A stretch of DNA of 64,000 bases from Enoplosus armatus. Taxonomy: Eukaryota; Chordata; Actinopteri; Centrarchiformes; Enoplosidae. Below, piece by piece: positions 1 to 13,532 of this stretch. The position numbers and the translations under genes were made by a program. The notes below the pieces were generated by a model, which searched no databases, was not told where the DNA came from, and saw only the letters and a program-made list of their open reading frames with translations. The stretch spans positions 10,967,548-11,031,547 of the forward strand of contig NC_092190.1 in assembly GCF_043641665.1 (NCBI RefSeq). Reading direction: 5' to 3'. The first letter of the stretch is position 1, and each line of letters begins with the position of its first letter.

Positions 1-3000
1 TTAAGGGAGTGTTGCTTTACAGCACGATGATAGTCTATACCTCATGCTGAGGAGAGATAACATTAATGAATGATGAAACAGGGAGGAGGTGCAGAGGTGG
101 AGAGTAATTTATATAACTGTTTTTTTTACACTTGTACTGAGCACACTCGTATTTGTCTATTTTTACACATATATTGCATGCATGTATAGTTAAATGTATC
201 TTACATTATTTCTGGCTCATTTCTAAGCACTTAGAATAAGTTCAATTCCCAATCAGGTCTGTGCCTGAATTGGCAGGAATTCCACATGAGGGCTCATGGT
301 GAATAAAGGGTCTTGAATTATTAATGAAGTAAAAGGGGAAAGCAGCAGCTGCTTGTGCTCACAGGGAGTTTTTGGTGTGAATATAAAGAAAGTCGGAGGA
401 TAAGGTTAGTTTAGCACTCCATGACTCCACTCCCATCAGGAGAGGAGGACAAGTACTGTGGCCAGATGTTGGGCAGATGTTCAGTCAAAAGTGAAAAGAA
501 AAATTAGTTAAAAGACCACCTGACCTGAATTTGGATCAAACAACACCAATGGCACGCGTCAGTTTACAAAGTCACGGCCTGTTGAGCCTTCCAAGCTCAG
601 GCCTGATAACATTAACTTGAGGTCAGATTCTTTGTGTGCACTGGAATACAGAAACTGAGGTCCAGCCAAAGCTGGAATTTATGTTTCTGTGTTGAGGTCT
701 AATGATGATATGATATGATGTAAGGGGTCTTTGAAAGCAGATGGACCTTGCACAGTATATTTTCTTCTTCTTCTCAGACAAGGAGAAACAGAGCGAAAAG
801 TCCTGCAGCTGGGATTTAAAAAGGGGTTTTAAAGGGTCGGGTCAACCAAATTACAAAAAACACATTTTCTCACTTACCTTTATCGGTATCTCGCCATGCA
901 GAGATTTGGTTTTATTTGTCTAAGTTTTGAGATATATATCTCTGAGATTTCTGCCTCCACCCCGATACAGTGGAAGTGAATCAAATTTAAGTGTGGATAC
1001 AGTGGGTTCTGTGGATCAGCCAGAGTAAACAGGGACACTGTTTCTGGAAAGAGTGACTGGTTACTGGTGAATGTCACATAGACAGACAAAATTCCTCTTA
1101 CATCTCAGCTCTCTAGCTGCTAAATTCTCCACTATGTTCTTCAGCTAGTCACTAACTTTGTCTGTCTGCTGTTTGGTGCTTGGCAGGAAGTGCACAGTGG
1201 GTTTTTAGAGCTTTTTTGCTGAATAACAGCTGCCTGCTGCTGCTGCTGGGAACAGGTTGATAAAAGCACTGAGACTGAACCAAAACAGTGGAGCTGTGGG
1301 CTGTAAAACCAAAACAATGAGCTGAAAGACACTAAAACGCTGAGAGGAACTGCTGAGTTTTGCAATAATTCTCGGTGGATATGTTCCTGAGTGCCACCCC
1401 TTTCACATTACACAGAATTTCTTTCCATAGAAAAATAAACAAAATATAGTGCAGCTTTAAAGAAAGTATGGCTTCATGCAATGATTTCAAAAGGTGTACA
1501 GGAGCATTTTCTCATAAAAAAGTGTGGTTAAACATCTTATAGTCCCAGTCAGATTGCTGGTCGTCTGTGGACTGCACCTCTTATTCTTATTCATGGTCCA
1601 AACACAGATTAGACCCAGAGTGCTCCAAAATAAGCTTCACATGTACCATGAATAATGGGTGGCGATGTTCCCTCCTGTTACGTACCACCCATGCCTGATA
1701 ATGCTCAGCTCCTCATAAACCATCCCATGGCTCATTGTTAGTGTGGAAGCTCTAATCTCTTCCAGATCCATGAATGTAACTGTATAGGCAGGACACACAT
1801 GGCTGTGAAGGCTTGATATTTGGGGCGCTGATTTATACCACTCTGCGTGCCCAAGCTATGGATCCGGTGTTTAGACATCACCTAATTCATCCACCGTCCC
1901 GTCGACTCTAAGAGCTCAGCCTGACGTGCAACTTTAAGTTCACCCTCCACTCGATCAGCTCAGCGGCACGCTCGTGTCAGGGCTGCTGACGAAACTTCAG
2001 AGAAGTGTCAGAGAAGAGAAGGCAGCTGCTTTACAGCTTATGGAGGCACACAAATCCACACAAACCATTTGCCTGTGTTATTATTCAAATATCTGTCATA
2101 CATTTTATAAGCACGCAATCATGTGTTAGGAGTCAGGAGGAGGTGGTTGATTATAACTTCATGTGAAAGTATCACGTTACTTATATTCAACCATTTTGTA
2201 GTTAACTAATCTGTCTCCTTATCTTATCCACATTAAGTATTTTATATCTCTGGTGTGTAGGTAACGAGAACAGATTATACAACATAACATCACAACACAA
2301 AGAACTTATGCTACACCCAAAGAGCTATAATGTGCTCAGCTCAAACATCTTGCTTTAGTACACACTGTGGTTATGTTTATCATAGTGTCTCACTCTGTCA
2401 AATCAAGCCTGTTCCTAGATGGATAATGAATGACTTACCTACAGCACTTTGAGACTGCCTCCAGGTAATGATAGCTTATTTTGGCTCTTGGGAGAGAATG
2501 ATAGAATGAAGGCATTGACACACTTTTATCTCTGTGTTAACTGTGACAGCTAAAATCAAAAGTAGGATTTATGTTCCTCTCTGAAGTGACAAAAACATAC
2601 CAGCTTTTGACTGCGTGCGATGTTTTGTCTGTGACGGTGTTTGAGCAGACGAATGTCCTCCTTTGGTTCCTGTCTGGGGTCAGACTCTGGCATTCCACTG
2701 AAAAAACAACGCCTGTTTATTCAAACAAAACAGGGCGTCCCAGTCAAGTCAACATGACATCACTGCACCAGGACCCAGTTTAATAAGCTTGATAATTGCA
2801 TAACATTGCAGTTGCCTCTTCAGTCTTTTGTGTTTGCAAAACATGCCACATTCGTGAGATTTTCCCTTCTGCAATAGGCTTAGTGAGACTTGGAAGTTCA
2901 GCACCAATCATGTAACTCAAATTATTACACTCAAAATGTTATTCTTTTGAGGAGGTAAGCAGAGAGTCTTATTGATATCCAGTATTATATTGACTTTGAA

Positions 3001-5868
3001 AAGTATATAAAACTAAGGTCTAAGTCTTTCTACAACAGTGGAGCATGAAATTCTACAACTAAGGTTTAAACATGGAAATCCCCAAAACTAGAGTTACCAG
3101 CTTTTGCCTTCACAAATTAATGCAGCGCAGACAATAGCAATTCTGTTTTTCTGCATTATGATATTCTCATTACAATCAATGAACCTTTCTTACCCAAGGT
3201 GAAATGTACAAATTGAACGCAAGCCAACACAAAACTACGCAGAGTATACTGTGTGTTGCCAAAGATGTAATTCATCTTATTTGAGTTTTGCCTGGAAATT
3301 ATTAAATGTCATTAGAACACCTGAATTCTTAAAAGGACTCCATGTAAAGCAATATCCCCAAGTCAGTCTTCTCCCAACAAGATCATGGGGGAAACAAAGA
3401 AAAAGAGATGGCATGAATTAATAATTGTAATTTGACTGTATATGCTCATTCTCCACACCTGCTGACTCCATTACGGGGTCACAGGGATCAGCATACATTT
3501 TCTTGCGTAATGCTTTGTGAAAGCCATTGACAGTTTTACAAAAAGAACAAACCTGGTTTCTCCTGTTAATGGTCCCTTGAAAATGGCGGTGCATTTATAT
3601 ACTATCAATTTGTTTTCTCCATTATGTTTTGTAAAGAAACGTAATTGCTGCCTGGATTATGTTCTCTGGTAATGTTTTTTTAGTGTAGGAAGCATTACAG
3701 TTATGTTAGGTTACAGAAGCACTTTCCTTAAGGTTAGGAAAAGATTGTGGTGGGTAAAGATGTCCTCGTCCTTCAAGTCTCTTTTGACCTTTTCAATATA
3801 TTAAAGACCATTCTCATTCCCTTAATCAAGAGCTAAGACCAGCAAACATAATCAGGATGGAATTGCTTTTCCTTCAAATGTATTTGTTGTTGCAATTTAG
3901 TAGTATATATTTTCTGGGAGACAAAGTTGCTCCTGTTGTGAAGTTTTCACATTTTTGTGTTTAGATTTCAAAGCTGCACTTGTGGTTACATTGCATTTCT
4001 CCATCTTTACCGATCCGCAATTTACATAGTTCATCACAGGCTCTCTATTGTATGCATTGAATGTTAGTTTAACAATCATTGTCACAGATGATGTGTCAGT
4101 GTTTATGTCTGTCTGTCACTGAAAAGAAAAGAAAAAAAAACCCATCTCTGTCTTTTTCCCTCTCTGCTTCATTTTTCTTCTTGCTCTGGATAGCAAGACA
4201 GATAGACTCTGCATGGTATCAGTTTACAGGGAGTTTCTCTCACCATGAGACACACAATTCACACCCTGAGGTGAAAACAAATGTCTATATGTCATTCAAC
4301 AACCACCTCGGAGTGTCTTGGCTTCAGCAAGAGGTACTCGTCATCCTCCGTGACACACCAGTTAGCCCCCACCCCCCCACAGGAGTGAAACTTCCCCTGC
4401 TTCCCTGGAACTCACTCAACTCTTCCTCCATTATGTTGTTTTGGTTGCAGGTTCTCTCTATAGCTCAAGCAGCCATTGTGCACCCTGCTGCGATAAGAAG
4501 GAATTCATGATGAACATGCATAAACACACACGATGAACTACATTTGACTGTTTCATTTTGTTTCTGAAACTGAAACTTCTGTATCTCATTGTGGATGAGG
4601 TTTGCTGCAGTTGGCCTCGATACCTAACTGATTGCTGTTTCTGTAATCCGTCTCTGTGTATTAAAAGGAGGGTTTCCTTGCCACTGTTTTCCTAAGCTTG
4701 GTTTCACAGGGCTCAATAAACTTTTGTGTGGCTTGACAAATGAGTTTGTGAAACAGCTCCTGAGAAATAAAACAAAATCACAGGGAGATGAATGGGGAGA
4801 GGAAGTTGTAGTTTCCGGGTGTGGGTGAGGGTGGTTTGGGTGGGGAAGCTGAGAGCTGACACGCCCAATGTCTGTGTGTGTGTGTGACACCAAATCTCAG
4901 CATTCACCGGCACAATTGACCAAATGAAAACATGCCAAGGATTGTATTTCCCCTCTGGCCTTTAGTTATGAATAGATTTTCAGAAGCTGAACTCAGGGTT
5001 TGTCCTTTTCTGTCCCTTTTTCACCCCTGTAGTGGTTTTGAGTCGCCCTCATGTATCAATGACCAGTTTATTTGCTTGGAGTCATCATTGTTGTCACAGC
5101 TGTAGCTATTTCATTGTCAATAACAAAGATTTTGAAACGGAGAGCTGCAGGAGAAATATTAAAATGGCTAATGTAGCAATTAGCACCACCTAGCACCACT
5201 GTAGAAGGCCATTTATCTAGAGTAACCCGTGCTTTTTACTATGTAAGTTTAATCTATAGTAATTGTTCAGAAACTGAAGTGCAGTGGATCAACAAATTCA
5301 AGTCATTGTTGTTTGAAAAATGAGAGGAAATCATTGGCGTCAGCAGCCAAGTAGCCCACAGATAGATAGAGATTGATCAAACATGTAGACATGGTAAAAC
5401 ACAACCCTGCAGCAGTGTTTCTTTTGCATCATCTCATCTCATTGAAACAAAATGTATGATCTTGATAATTTGCAGCATTGTCCAATTAAGTTACCATAGT
5501 AACGTGGAACATCAAAGGACCCTAATTTGGGGCTTGCAGCCAAATAAATGCCAGAAAGATGATAGGAGAGAAGGAGGGAATGAGCAATAGATGGAATTCT
5601 TGGAAGTCTTTTGTGTCTGGTTTTCTAATTTGAGTGGAAACCCCCTTAATGAAAACGAAGACCCTTTGAAAAAAGACAAAGGAAAGAAAGGAAGACAAAT
5701 GACTGAGGAACATTATTTACTTACTTTCATTTTGAGGTCTTTGAGATTTGCTTGTTGGCATAACAATCTTACACTGGACTTTGTTTGAAATGCAAACATT
5801 CAAATAAAGATTCAAATTAAACTTCACACAAAAACTTTTTACCATAACCATCTCTTTTTAGCCATGTT
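1..5868. other. Non-coding stretch, no gene recognised
   Basis: Apart from the repeat at 1103-1415, AT-rich single-copy-looking sequence. ORFs on both strands are short with no family features. A purine-rich/T-rich stretch at 4120-4180 gives a low-complexity ORF. It may be intergenic or part of an intron of a neighbour to the left. Confidence 0.6.
1103..1415. repeat. Dispersed fish repeat family A, copy 1
   Basis: Shares a collinear series of blocks with 9075-9314: gctgctaaattctccactat, a gggtttttagagcttttttg segment, gctgaataacagctgcctg, and an end ttcacattacacag. It resembles a widespread fish dispersed repeat. No coding capacity. Confidence 0.65.
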
Positions 5869-6151
5869 AGCGGTGTCAGTCTGTCCACCACTCCACACCA
5901 CTATCAGATGGATTATCATGAAATTGATTGTGTGATTTTGATTGAAATGTTTAGTGCTAATTAGCCAATGCTAGCATGCTACCACACTAAGCTAAGATGT
6001 TGAACATGGCAAGCATAACCTCCTTAGCATCACAACATTAGCATTGTTATCGTGTGCATGTTAGCATGCTGATATTAGCATTTAGCTCAAAGCATAGCAA
6101 AGTACAACCTCACAGAGCTGCTAGTGTGGCCAAAGACTCTTGTCTTGTTTT
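5869..6151. repeat. Dispersed fish repeat family B, copy 1 (partial)
   Basis: Contains gtttagtgctaattagccaa, tgctagcatgctaccacact, several gttagcatgctgatattagc-like units, and ends agactcttgtcttgttt. The same order of blocks occurs at 26000-26488. No coding capacity. Confidence 0.65.
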
Positions 6152-9074
6152 AACATTGATATCAGGGTTGCTTTTTTTACAGCTAAATTGTTCTTAAAAG
6201 TAACCAAATATTCTTCATCAAGATGTTTCTGCACAGAAGAAGACGAGGAATACAGTAAAACTATGAACTACATGGGTTGAAGCCAAGACGTATGTTACAG
6301 CACTTACCTGTATAAAACAAAGGCTCATTGTTTAACTATATGCAGAAGTATTCCCAACAGACAGACTGGTTTTGTCAGGAATCACGTTCTTCCATGCATC
6401 ATGCATTTCACCAGATGAAAAGTGGTGAAGTTCTCCGAGTTTTGAAGTCTGGTCTGTAAACTCATACCTGTCTGTGTTATAGATTGATGGATGAACATTT
6501 TCATTGAGGTCGATATGTCACAAGTAAAAGCTGCAACCCAAACTGGGCTTCCCATCGTGGGTACATGGTCTGTAATTCTATAGGAGAAGTGGGGGGTTTG
6601 AACAAACACAAGTTTAAGGGAGGAGGCGTGCGTAGGTGTGTGTTTCACCACTCTCTGCTACAGTATTAAATAGCTTTCCTTCACATACCTGTCACCTTGT
6701 AATCAATAATGCTAGAATAACACCTGAAACACAACAGCCATCAGTAACCTGTCACTCATTCACACCCAAACTTATCCACACACATACACACAAACTCAAA
6801 AGCATCCGTCATCCATACTGTCTAGTAGCTGCCCAGACAGCACTCATATGAACACTCCGCAGCTCCAGAGCTTCCAGGCATCATCCATCAACTCGGCCCA
6901 CCAGAGGGGGTCCATGGCTGGGACACACACAGGCAGCGAACCTGATCCACACCAGGCCACATACTGGACACACACAGACCTACCACTGCGGGTGGACAAA
7001 TACAAACACACATAAAACACAGGTCACCTACAAACGCACACAGGTGCCCTTTTACATTGCTCCAAGCTTTAAAAACATTTCACCTCCCTCTCTCTCATTA
7101 CTCGGTGTAATTATTTTCAGTCCTTAATCCGTATTCTTAATTAAATCCTCATACATATTTTCCACTACTTTCTCACCAGACTCTTCCCCTCCTCCTGCTT
7201 CTCCCGCTAGGCGGATTATGTTTGCAGTACGGTGTATAAATAGTGCTGAGTAGGTGGCCTTGTAATGGAAACACAGATATACAGATATCAAAGGCTCAGC
7301 CTCCTTCTTTCAAATTCTACACACATTAATCAAGACTTGTGTTTCACAGATGTGTCTGAGCACATGTGTGCGCTGCTTTCTGCACATGTGCGGGCTGTAA
7401 ATGTGCAGTTTGCATCCGTGCATGCCTGTCTGGAAATGTGTGTGTGTGCACGTCAAGTCAGTGGGTGAGAACATATGGCAGCACAGTTTACACTTTCTCA
7501 CAAGGGCAGGCTCAGTAAAAGCTTCAGGTAGGCTTAAAGATGTTTAAACGAACAGCTCAATCAACTCACGGATTTGTGCTCCCATGCAACATCTTCAGCC
7601 TGTTTCATTCACGAGCTGAGGTGCAATGACTGAAAGAAATTGCAAAGCAACCCAGTGCAGAGGTAAAGGTGTGAATGACATACAGTCCTGAGTAACATTA
7701 TCAACTCTGCTCTTCCATTAGCATCAGTCATGAGACGCTTAGTGTACTTCAGTGTACATTTGGTCCCTCTTCCCTAATCCTGTTCCCATGACCTGGTTCT
7801 TCTCAAATGGCAGAGTGCGTGGTCTTATCTTGCTGAGAGAACAGCATCTATTGTCATAAAAAAATGTCATTTTAAGAATCAGGTTTGCTGTTGAGGACAA
7901 ACTTGAGGGTTGGTCTAGAGTGGCTACTAGTTAGGGCCATGTTTTATTCTCCCAAATGTTTCCAATTTATGTGCTTTTCTTTAGATTGTTTGTTTCGTCA
8001 GTTTTAACAGTTTATTATGATCTGTTCTTGTGGGTACATTATGTTCTGTGTCCTGTTGTGAAGTACATGAAAAAAAGTTTTAGTTTAACATGTGATGCAG
8101 TTATAGAGCATTGTAGGTGCTAATCAGCCCAAAGCAATTGTGAAGTCATTCCAGCGCAGACCATGTCCACTTTCCGGGTCAGCTCTCACCTTTCAGCCAA
8201 GTCTGAGTCACAACACTGCGTTGTAGGTTCCTGTCTCTTATCTTACCTCCAGGGCTTGTGGAAGGCTTTAACATTTGGTGTGAAATGATTGATGGGGGTA
8301 TGATCTTGTATCTAAGTATGTCCCCGTTGTGCCGTCAGCATGATGAAGGTGAGATAAAGGGGTTTGACAGTTTAGGTTCAGGAATAAGGCACCACCGTGG
8401 TATCAGTGGTCTTCAGCATTACCTCATTTCTTTTACTGTCAGGGAGTCAGCAAGGTCCTGACATAGCTGCCATGTGCTGCCTGAAGAAAACTCACTCCTC
8501 TGAGCAAACATGTTGAGTATCATGGTTTTACAAATAGGAAGCAATCACATAAATGTCACCATTTGTGACGTGTAAACTTTTGCCTGGTTACATAATGTTT
8601 TTATGATTTAGTTACCGTGTCGTCTATAAATGTCTTAACTTGAATTCTGTGGTGAAAGTGGTGTCATGGAGCTGTGGCAACTGGTCACTCGGCTGGGAAA
8701 CAATACTGACTAAAATAGAGGCAGAAGTGTGCAAATAACCCAAAACGGCCTCTGGTGCAGGATGAAGTACATTTTAGAAGTAAAAGGACACCTCTACAGT
8801 CTAAGGAGAGTCATAACATTGCTCACACACATGCAGGCCTCACCGAGGATTTCATTTGTGAAATGTATATCTGTTGATATGTGACATCTGACAGCACCGG
8901 GACAGTTGGCCTGACATTGAGTTTTTTGGCCACTTTAGTGCATCTGAAACAAGCTGTGAACGCAACATTGACATTTGATCACCATTTAAATTGATATGGC
9001 AAATTATGTACATTATTCACTCTCCTTTTAGCAGTTTTTTGGTCTGCACGATCTCCTGAGGTAAGTATCTTTAT
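6152..9074. other. Non-coding stretch, no gene recognised
   Basis: No exon with convincing coding character on either strand. It holds CA-rich sequence near 6770-7050 but no long microsatellite. Confidence 0.6.
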
Positions 9075-9314
9075 CTTAGACTCTGTAACTGCTAAACGCT
9101 CCACTATGTTCACCAGCTCGTCACTGACTTCTATCTTGGGCAGGCAGGGCTCAGTAGGTTTTTACTAGGCTTTTTTTTTGCTGAAAACAGCTGCCTGGCG
9201 CAGCCGTAAACGACACACTGAGAGAGCGAGGAATTAGAGCGTAGGAATTGCAGAATCTGGTGATAATTATCGGTGGGTTTATCACTATGCGCAACCGATT
9301 TCATATTACACATA
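9075..9314. repeat. Dispersed fish repeat family A, copy 2
   Basis: Diverged copy of the element at 1103-1415, same orientation: aactgctaaacgctccacta, gtaggtttttactaggcttt, gctgaaaacagctgcctgg, end ttcatattacacat. It is shorter than copy 1 through internal deletion. Confidence 0.65.
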
Positions 9315-10752
9315 GTAATTTGATCCACTGTTGTCCAGTAAATCTTTTGTAAAGTGAAGTTATCAAATGAGTCAATCTGTCTTTTCTAAGTAGTGTAATC
9401 CTGTGCTGCACAGATAGCAGGAAAGCCAGGGGGCAAAGAGGGGAGATATCACAGTGTCCTACTCAAACCTGCAGAAACATCTGGACATGATATCTACCAG
9501 CGCCTCTCAGGGACGCAGAAGGAAAACCCAGAGTCCCACCCTTGCAACCCGTGTCTCCATTCTCCTGATCTTTGCCATTACTGTATATGTCACACCCTCA
9601 TGGAAGATTTCACACAACCTTATGCAGTCAGGGTGATATCGATTATAGTCTATGTTTACAAATGTTTAAAAATCCCTCTGGGATCACTGCTTGCAGTCAG
9701 CTCTGGACAGAACGATGGAAACTGGCCCCTGATGGCAACAAGCTGCTCTTAGCTATAAAAAAACATTTCCAGCACAGAACATTCAGATGTTGCCAAGGCA
9801 ATGACATGAATCACTTCTTGTTTTTCTGGTATTATTTGAAGATGTTATTCACAGGTTTCCTCTTATCCACTCTTATCCTTTGTCTTCAAGTAAAGAGATA
9901 CTCCCACCGGTCACTACCATAATTGGCAGTTATCCTGTTCCTTTATGTATTCATGGGTTTGTTGAGCATTATATTCTGCCTTTGTATCACACAAAGGATT
10001 CAACACAGATCTGAGTACACTGTGAAACAAACCCACACACACAAAACACACGCAGAAACACACACATATTATTTTACTTTCATTATATATTCAGGAACTT
10101 GCCAAAAGTATGCAAAGTACTTATGGGTGAATTTTTTGCCAAACACAAGTGCCAAGAACAGTGCAGAACTGTGCATGTAAAAAAAGATGCTCTTTCAGAT
10201 TCCAGATTTGGTGTGGTTGAACTTTCCCTCACCTCCAGAGGCAGGGCAGGGACACAGCAGAAAAAACAGACAGCGGGCCAGGGGAAATTCCTGCCAGGGA
10301 TCCATGAGTGTCTTAATACCACAGGAATGCACAAGTGAAATTTACGTGACTGCCATGACAACTACAGATAAACCCAGGTCGTCCCGCGCAGCATCATGGT
10401 TGTTACTGGTGCTGTTACTGTTTGTTCTTGTTTGTTAGTGAATAGCGTCAGACATATCAGCACATTGTGTTTGTTTTCAGTTTTATCACATTACACGTTA
10501 CATAAAGACTTACACTTGTTAAAAGTATGTTGTTTGCTTTCAGCAATCAAGTCTTGAAGAAATCATCACAGAATGTGTGTGGTCTCTTAGCAAGATTTGC
10601 ATTATGTTGACATACGCAGAAACATCAAAACAAACTGAAAATAATATCAATCGTGTCATCTACAAAAGCAAAACAAAGTCATATTTCTTTAGATAACAAA
10701 ATTCATTCCATGAGGAATATTCCAGTAATTTAAGTTCAAACAAGGATAACAT

Positions 10753-10753
<1 letters not shown>

Positions 10754-10786
<33 letters not shown>

Positions 10787-10793
10787 TGATGAT
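10754..10793. repeat. (AAT)n microsatellite
   Basis: About 10 AAT units followed by four GAT units. It lies inside the left flank of dispersed repeat C. Confidence 0.95.
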
Positions 10794-10854
10794 AATATTA
10801 ATGTAATATTAGTACTGCATTTTGTATTGCACATAAATCAAAGAAATTGTTTGG

Positions 10855-11066
10855 TATTTTAGGGAAATGTGCTTATTCGCTTTCTTGCTGAGAGTTAGAG
10901 AGTTAGTCAGAAACTAGCAGGACATAATGTGCTAATTACTGAGCTTTAGAGCTGCTGGTTGGTGAATTTTGTTACCTTTGGAGAGAGAGGCCAGCTAGCT
11001 GTTTCCCTCTGTTTCCAGTCTTCATGCTAAGCTAAGCTAACCGGCTGCTGGCTGTAGCTTCATATT
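10855..11066. repeat. Dispersed fish repeat family C
   Basis: Reads ggtattttagggaaatgtgc, ttattcgctttcttgctgag, cagctagctgtttccctctg, and catgctaagctaagctaacc then ggctgctggctgtagcttcat. This is a very common fish dispersed repeat. It is flanked on both sides by related sequence (see findings). Confidence 0.7.
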
Positions 11067-11129
11067 CCAATCATTTCAAACAGGATAAATGTAATATTAG
11101 TACTGCTTTTGCATTGCATTTACAATTTT

Positions 11130-13309
11130 GACAAATGCCTGACCCTAATTTCACGCAATATATATAAAAGCGCATTGTTTTTTTGACAATGTTATTACCA
11201 TTAGAGTAACATGGTTACTGTAATAAATCAGTTACCCACTGGACTGGTTATTTTACTAAATCCACCCTAATGAACGAACCACAAACAGCTTTCTTTCTCC
11301 AGTGCTAGACCTTACATAACCCAGCGAGGGAACACCCCGTCACAGCCTGAAAAACAACATTGATTTGTTACATTGCTGAGCTTCATTGCTGGGTGGATCT
11401 CCTCCAAAACTGCCAGCGTTTCTGTTTGCCTCTCAGATAGTTTCTACATTAGAGAGAAAAAAGATTTGTAAAGGCTCGTGTGGAGTCGTGGTTTACTTTG
11501 TGCAGCACAACTCCCTATCGTGCCTACATTCCTGTTGATGGAGTAGCTTGTGAAATCTGTTGGCAGAGGGCCCAGTGATCCTTGCTCCTCAACTGTGATC
11601 CATATTTTTTTGTATTCTATTCTTCTCTCTCAATGCCATGGGATGTTTCCTGGCAAAGAAGATAAAACACAAGTACCTCCCTCTGTGGAGCTGTTCTCCA
11701 GTGTACTACTGCTCAAGCCTCAGGAAACCAACAGGGGCCAGGTTAAATGCCCCATTAATCTCTGAAATCTATTAAACTCTTTTATTTGCCTTTCATGGAT
11801 AGCACTATGGATAACACCATAACTCCAATAACATTTTTAATACATATACACCACACCAAATTACAGTGGCTCCTTCCAATATGACAATATATTTCTTTCC
11901 CCCTCCCTCTTCTCTCAACTGATGAGCAGAGCGGGTTCGTATAGCGGAGTCCATTATTTGCTGCTATACATACTGGCTATCTGCCAGGCCTCTCTGGTAA
12001 GCCACTCAAAGAGGCCAGCGCCAGCCAAAAGCCTGAAGCATTCCTATGCCAAACAAAAACACATCAGTAAAGTCAATATTAGCCTTTATGCTGCCAACCA
12101 GCAGCAGGAAAAGCAGAGTAAAAGAAGCCAAAATACCTCAAAGGATATCTAAAGGCTGAATGAAAACACTTAGATAGCAGGAACTCTGACACAAACCTGG
12201 AGTTTGGTGAAGTGCTCCCATAGGTCTGCATGTCTCTAGGGGGCTGTTACCCATCACACTCCTGCTCTCTCTTCCGTCCATTCTCTGTGTGAGGTTAATT
12301 GGACAACACTTTGTCAGGATGTGTGTCTAAGTCTTTAGAGTCACTCACACAGGCCTTTTTTCTTAATGGAATGAGCAATTTCCGCTGATAACAGCACTCA
12401 TGTGTTTCACTGCCATAGCTGAAGAATCAGAAGGAGGATAAAAGTAACAGAAATCCAAGCTGTGATACTCTTACAGTGACAGTCACATGAATTTGTTGTT
12501 TGGTGCATTTGAAAAGTGTATTTATATATTTCAGAATATATTTATTTCATTATGAAATACTGAGGCTTGAGGATTTTTGGAATGATGTGCCTCTTCTTTG
12601 CTGAACTTCAATCTGCATAAACTCTCTCTCTCAATGAGATTGAATGACTAAATAAAGGTTACAATAAACAAAGGTGAATCTGGAGAGAAAGCCGCTGCCC
12701 TTTTATTTTGAAAACCTGACATTTTGTGTCGATGACTGAAGTGGCTGAGCATTAGCTGCATGAGAAATACCCTGACATTAAGTGACATTATCTGAGCTTG
12801 GTGAGTCATCTGCCCATCTACAAAAAAAACACCAAACAACAAGATTGGAAAAGGGTAAGGTACTCTATCAGCTACTCTAACAGCTGATTTTTGGGGACTT
12901 TTCCTGTAGCTTTCCTTATAGATTTGCCTTTTAGTTGCACTGCCAATACATCTGCACTCACTCATTCACAGATGCTAATCCAACATGTAGAACATTGTGT
13001 GTTAAAGCCTTAACACACATATTGGTACAGTTCACAAATGATGTTTTAATAGCTGTAAGACGTTTGAGCTTTCAGTTGTGTTCATCATCAGTAATGGCAA
13101 CCTTGTGTGTAACTGTTACTTTGATCTCCTAAATATTGGAAAAGTTAATCTTGTCTGCAGTCAGCCGGTGTGGGTCACTGACTGCTCTCCTCCAGATCCT
13201 GTCAGGGGACCCCAAAGACAGGAAGAGAGAAGTCGTGGAGAGTTAGCATGCGTGTTTGTTCAAGTTTGTGAACATGTTTCAACATAACCCCCCCCCAGTA
13301 TGATTCCTT
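11130..13309. other. Non-coding stretch with one weak ORF candidate
   Basis: Apart from the signal-peptide-like ORF at 11922, nothing recognisable is seen. ORFs are short and unrelated to known families by inspection. Confidence 0.5.
11922..12152 (+). other. Unidentified small ORF with signal-peptide-like start
   Basis: A 76-codon ORF whose N-terminus, MSRAGSYSGVHYLLLYILAI then CQASL, resembles a signal peptide. A good donor (CTG|gtaagc) lies in frame after codon 25 (11996), so an alternative reading is a first coding exon 11922-11996 of a secreted or membrane protein. The rest of the ORF is basic and not recognised. No downstream exon was identified on the + strand before rpe, so it may well be chance. 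Confidence 0.15.
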
Positions 13310-13532
13310 TACCTGTCTTTTTTTTGTTCTGTGAATTTGTAAATTTGTAAATTATAGTTCTTTTATTAGTTTTAGTGGCTTTTTTTTGATAACGGCCTTC
13401 ATTGTTTTATTTTATTATATCTTGATTTACTTTACTTACTTATGTCTCTGCTATTGCACTATCCTGTATGCTGCTATAACAATGCACATTTCCCTGCGAG
13501 GGATTAATAAAGGATTATCTTATCTTATCTTA
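13310..13532 (+). mobile_element. LINE-like 3' tail
   Basis: Ends tttccctgcgagggattaat, then aaaggattatcttatcttatctt. A CCCTGCG-GGGATTAATAAAG block followed by short tandem TTATC units is a well-known 3' end of fish L2-type LINEs. No reverse-transcriptase coding sequence is left. The left limit is approximate. Confidence 0.6.

Noticed and set aside
232..262. tRNA B-box-like sequence (gttcaattccc), possible SINE or tRNA
   Set aside because: No A box at the right distance and no cloverleaf could be drawn.
4079..4510. 143-codon plus-strand ORF
   Set aside because: Low-complexity Lys/Ser/Phe start and no domain features; no splice or conservation evidence.
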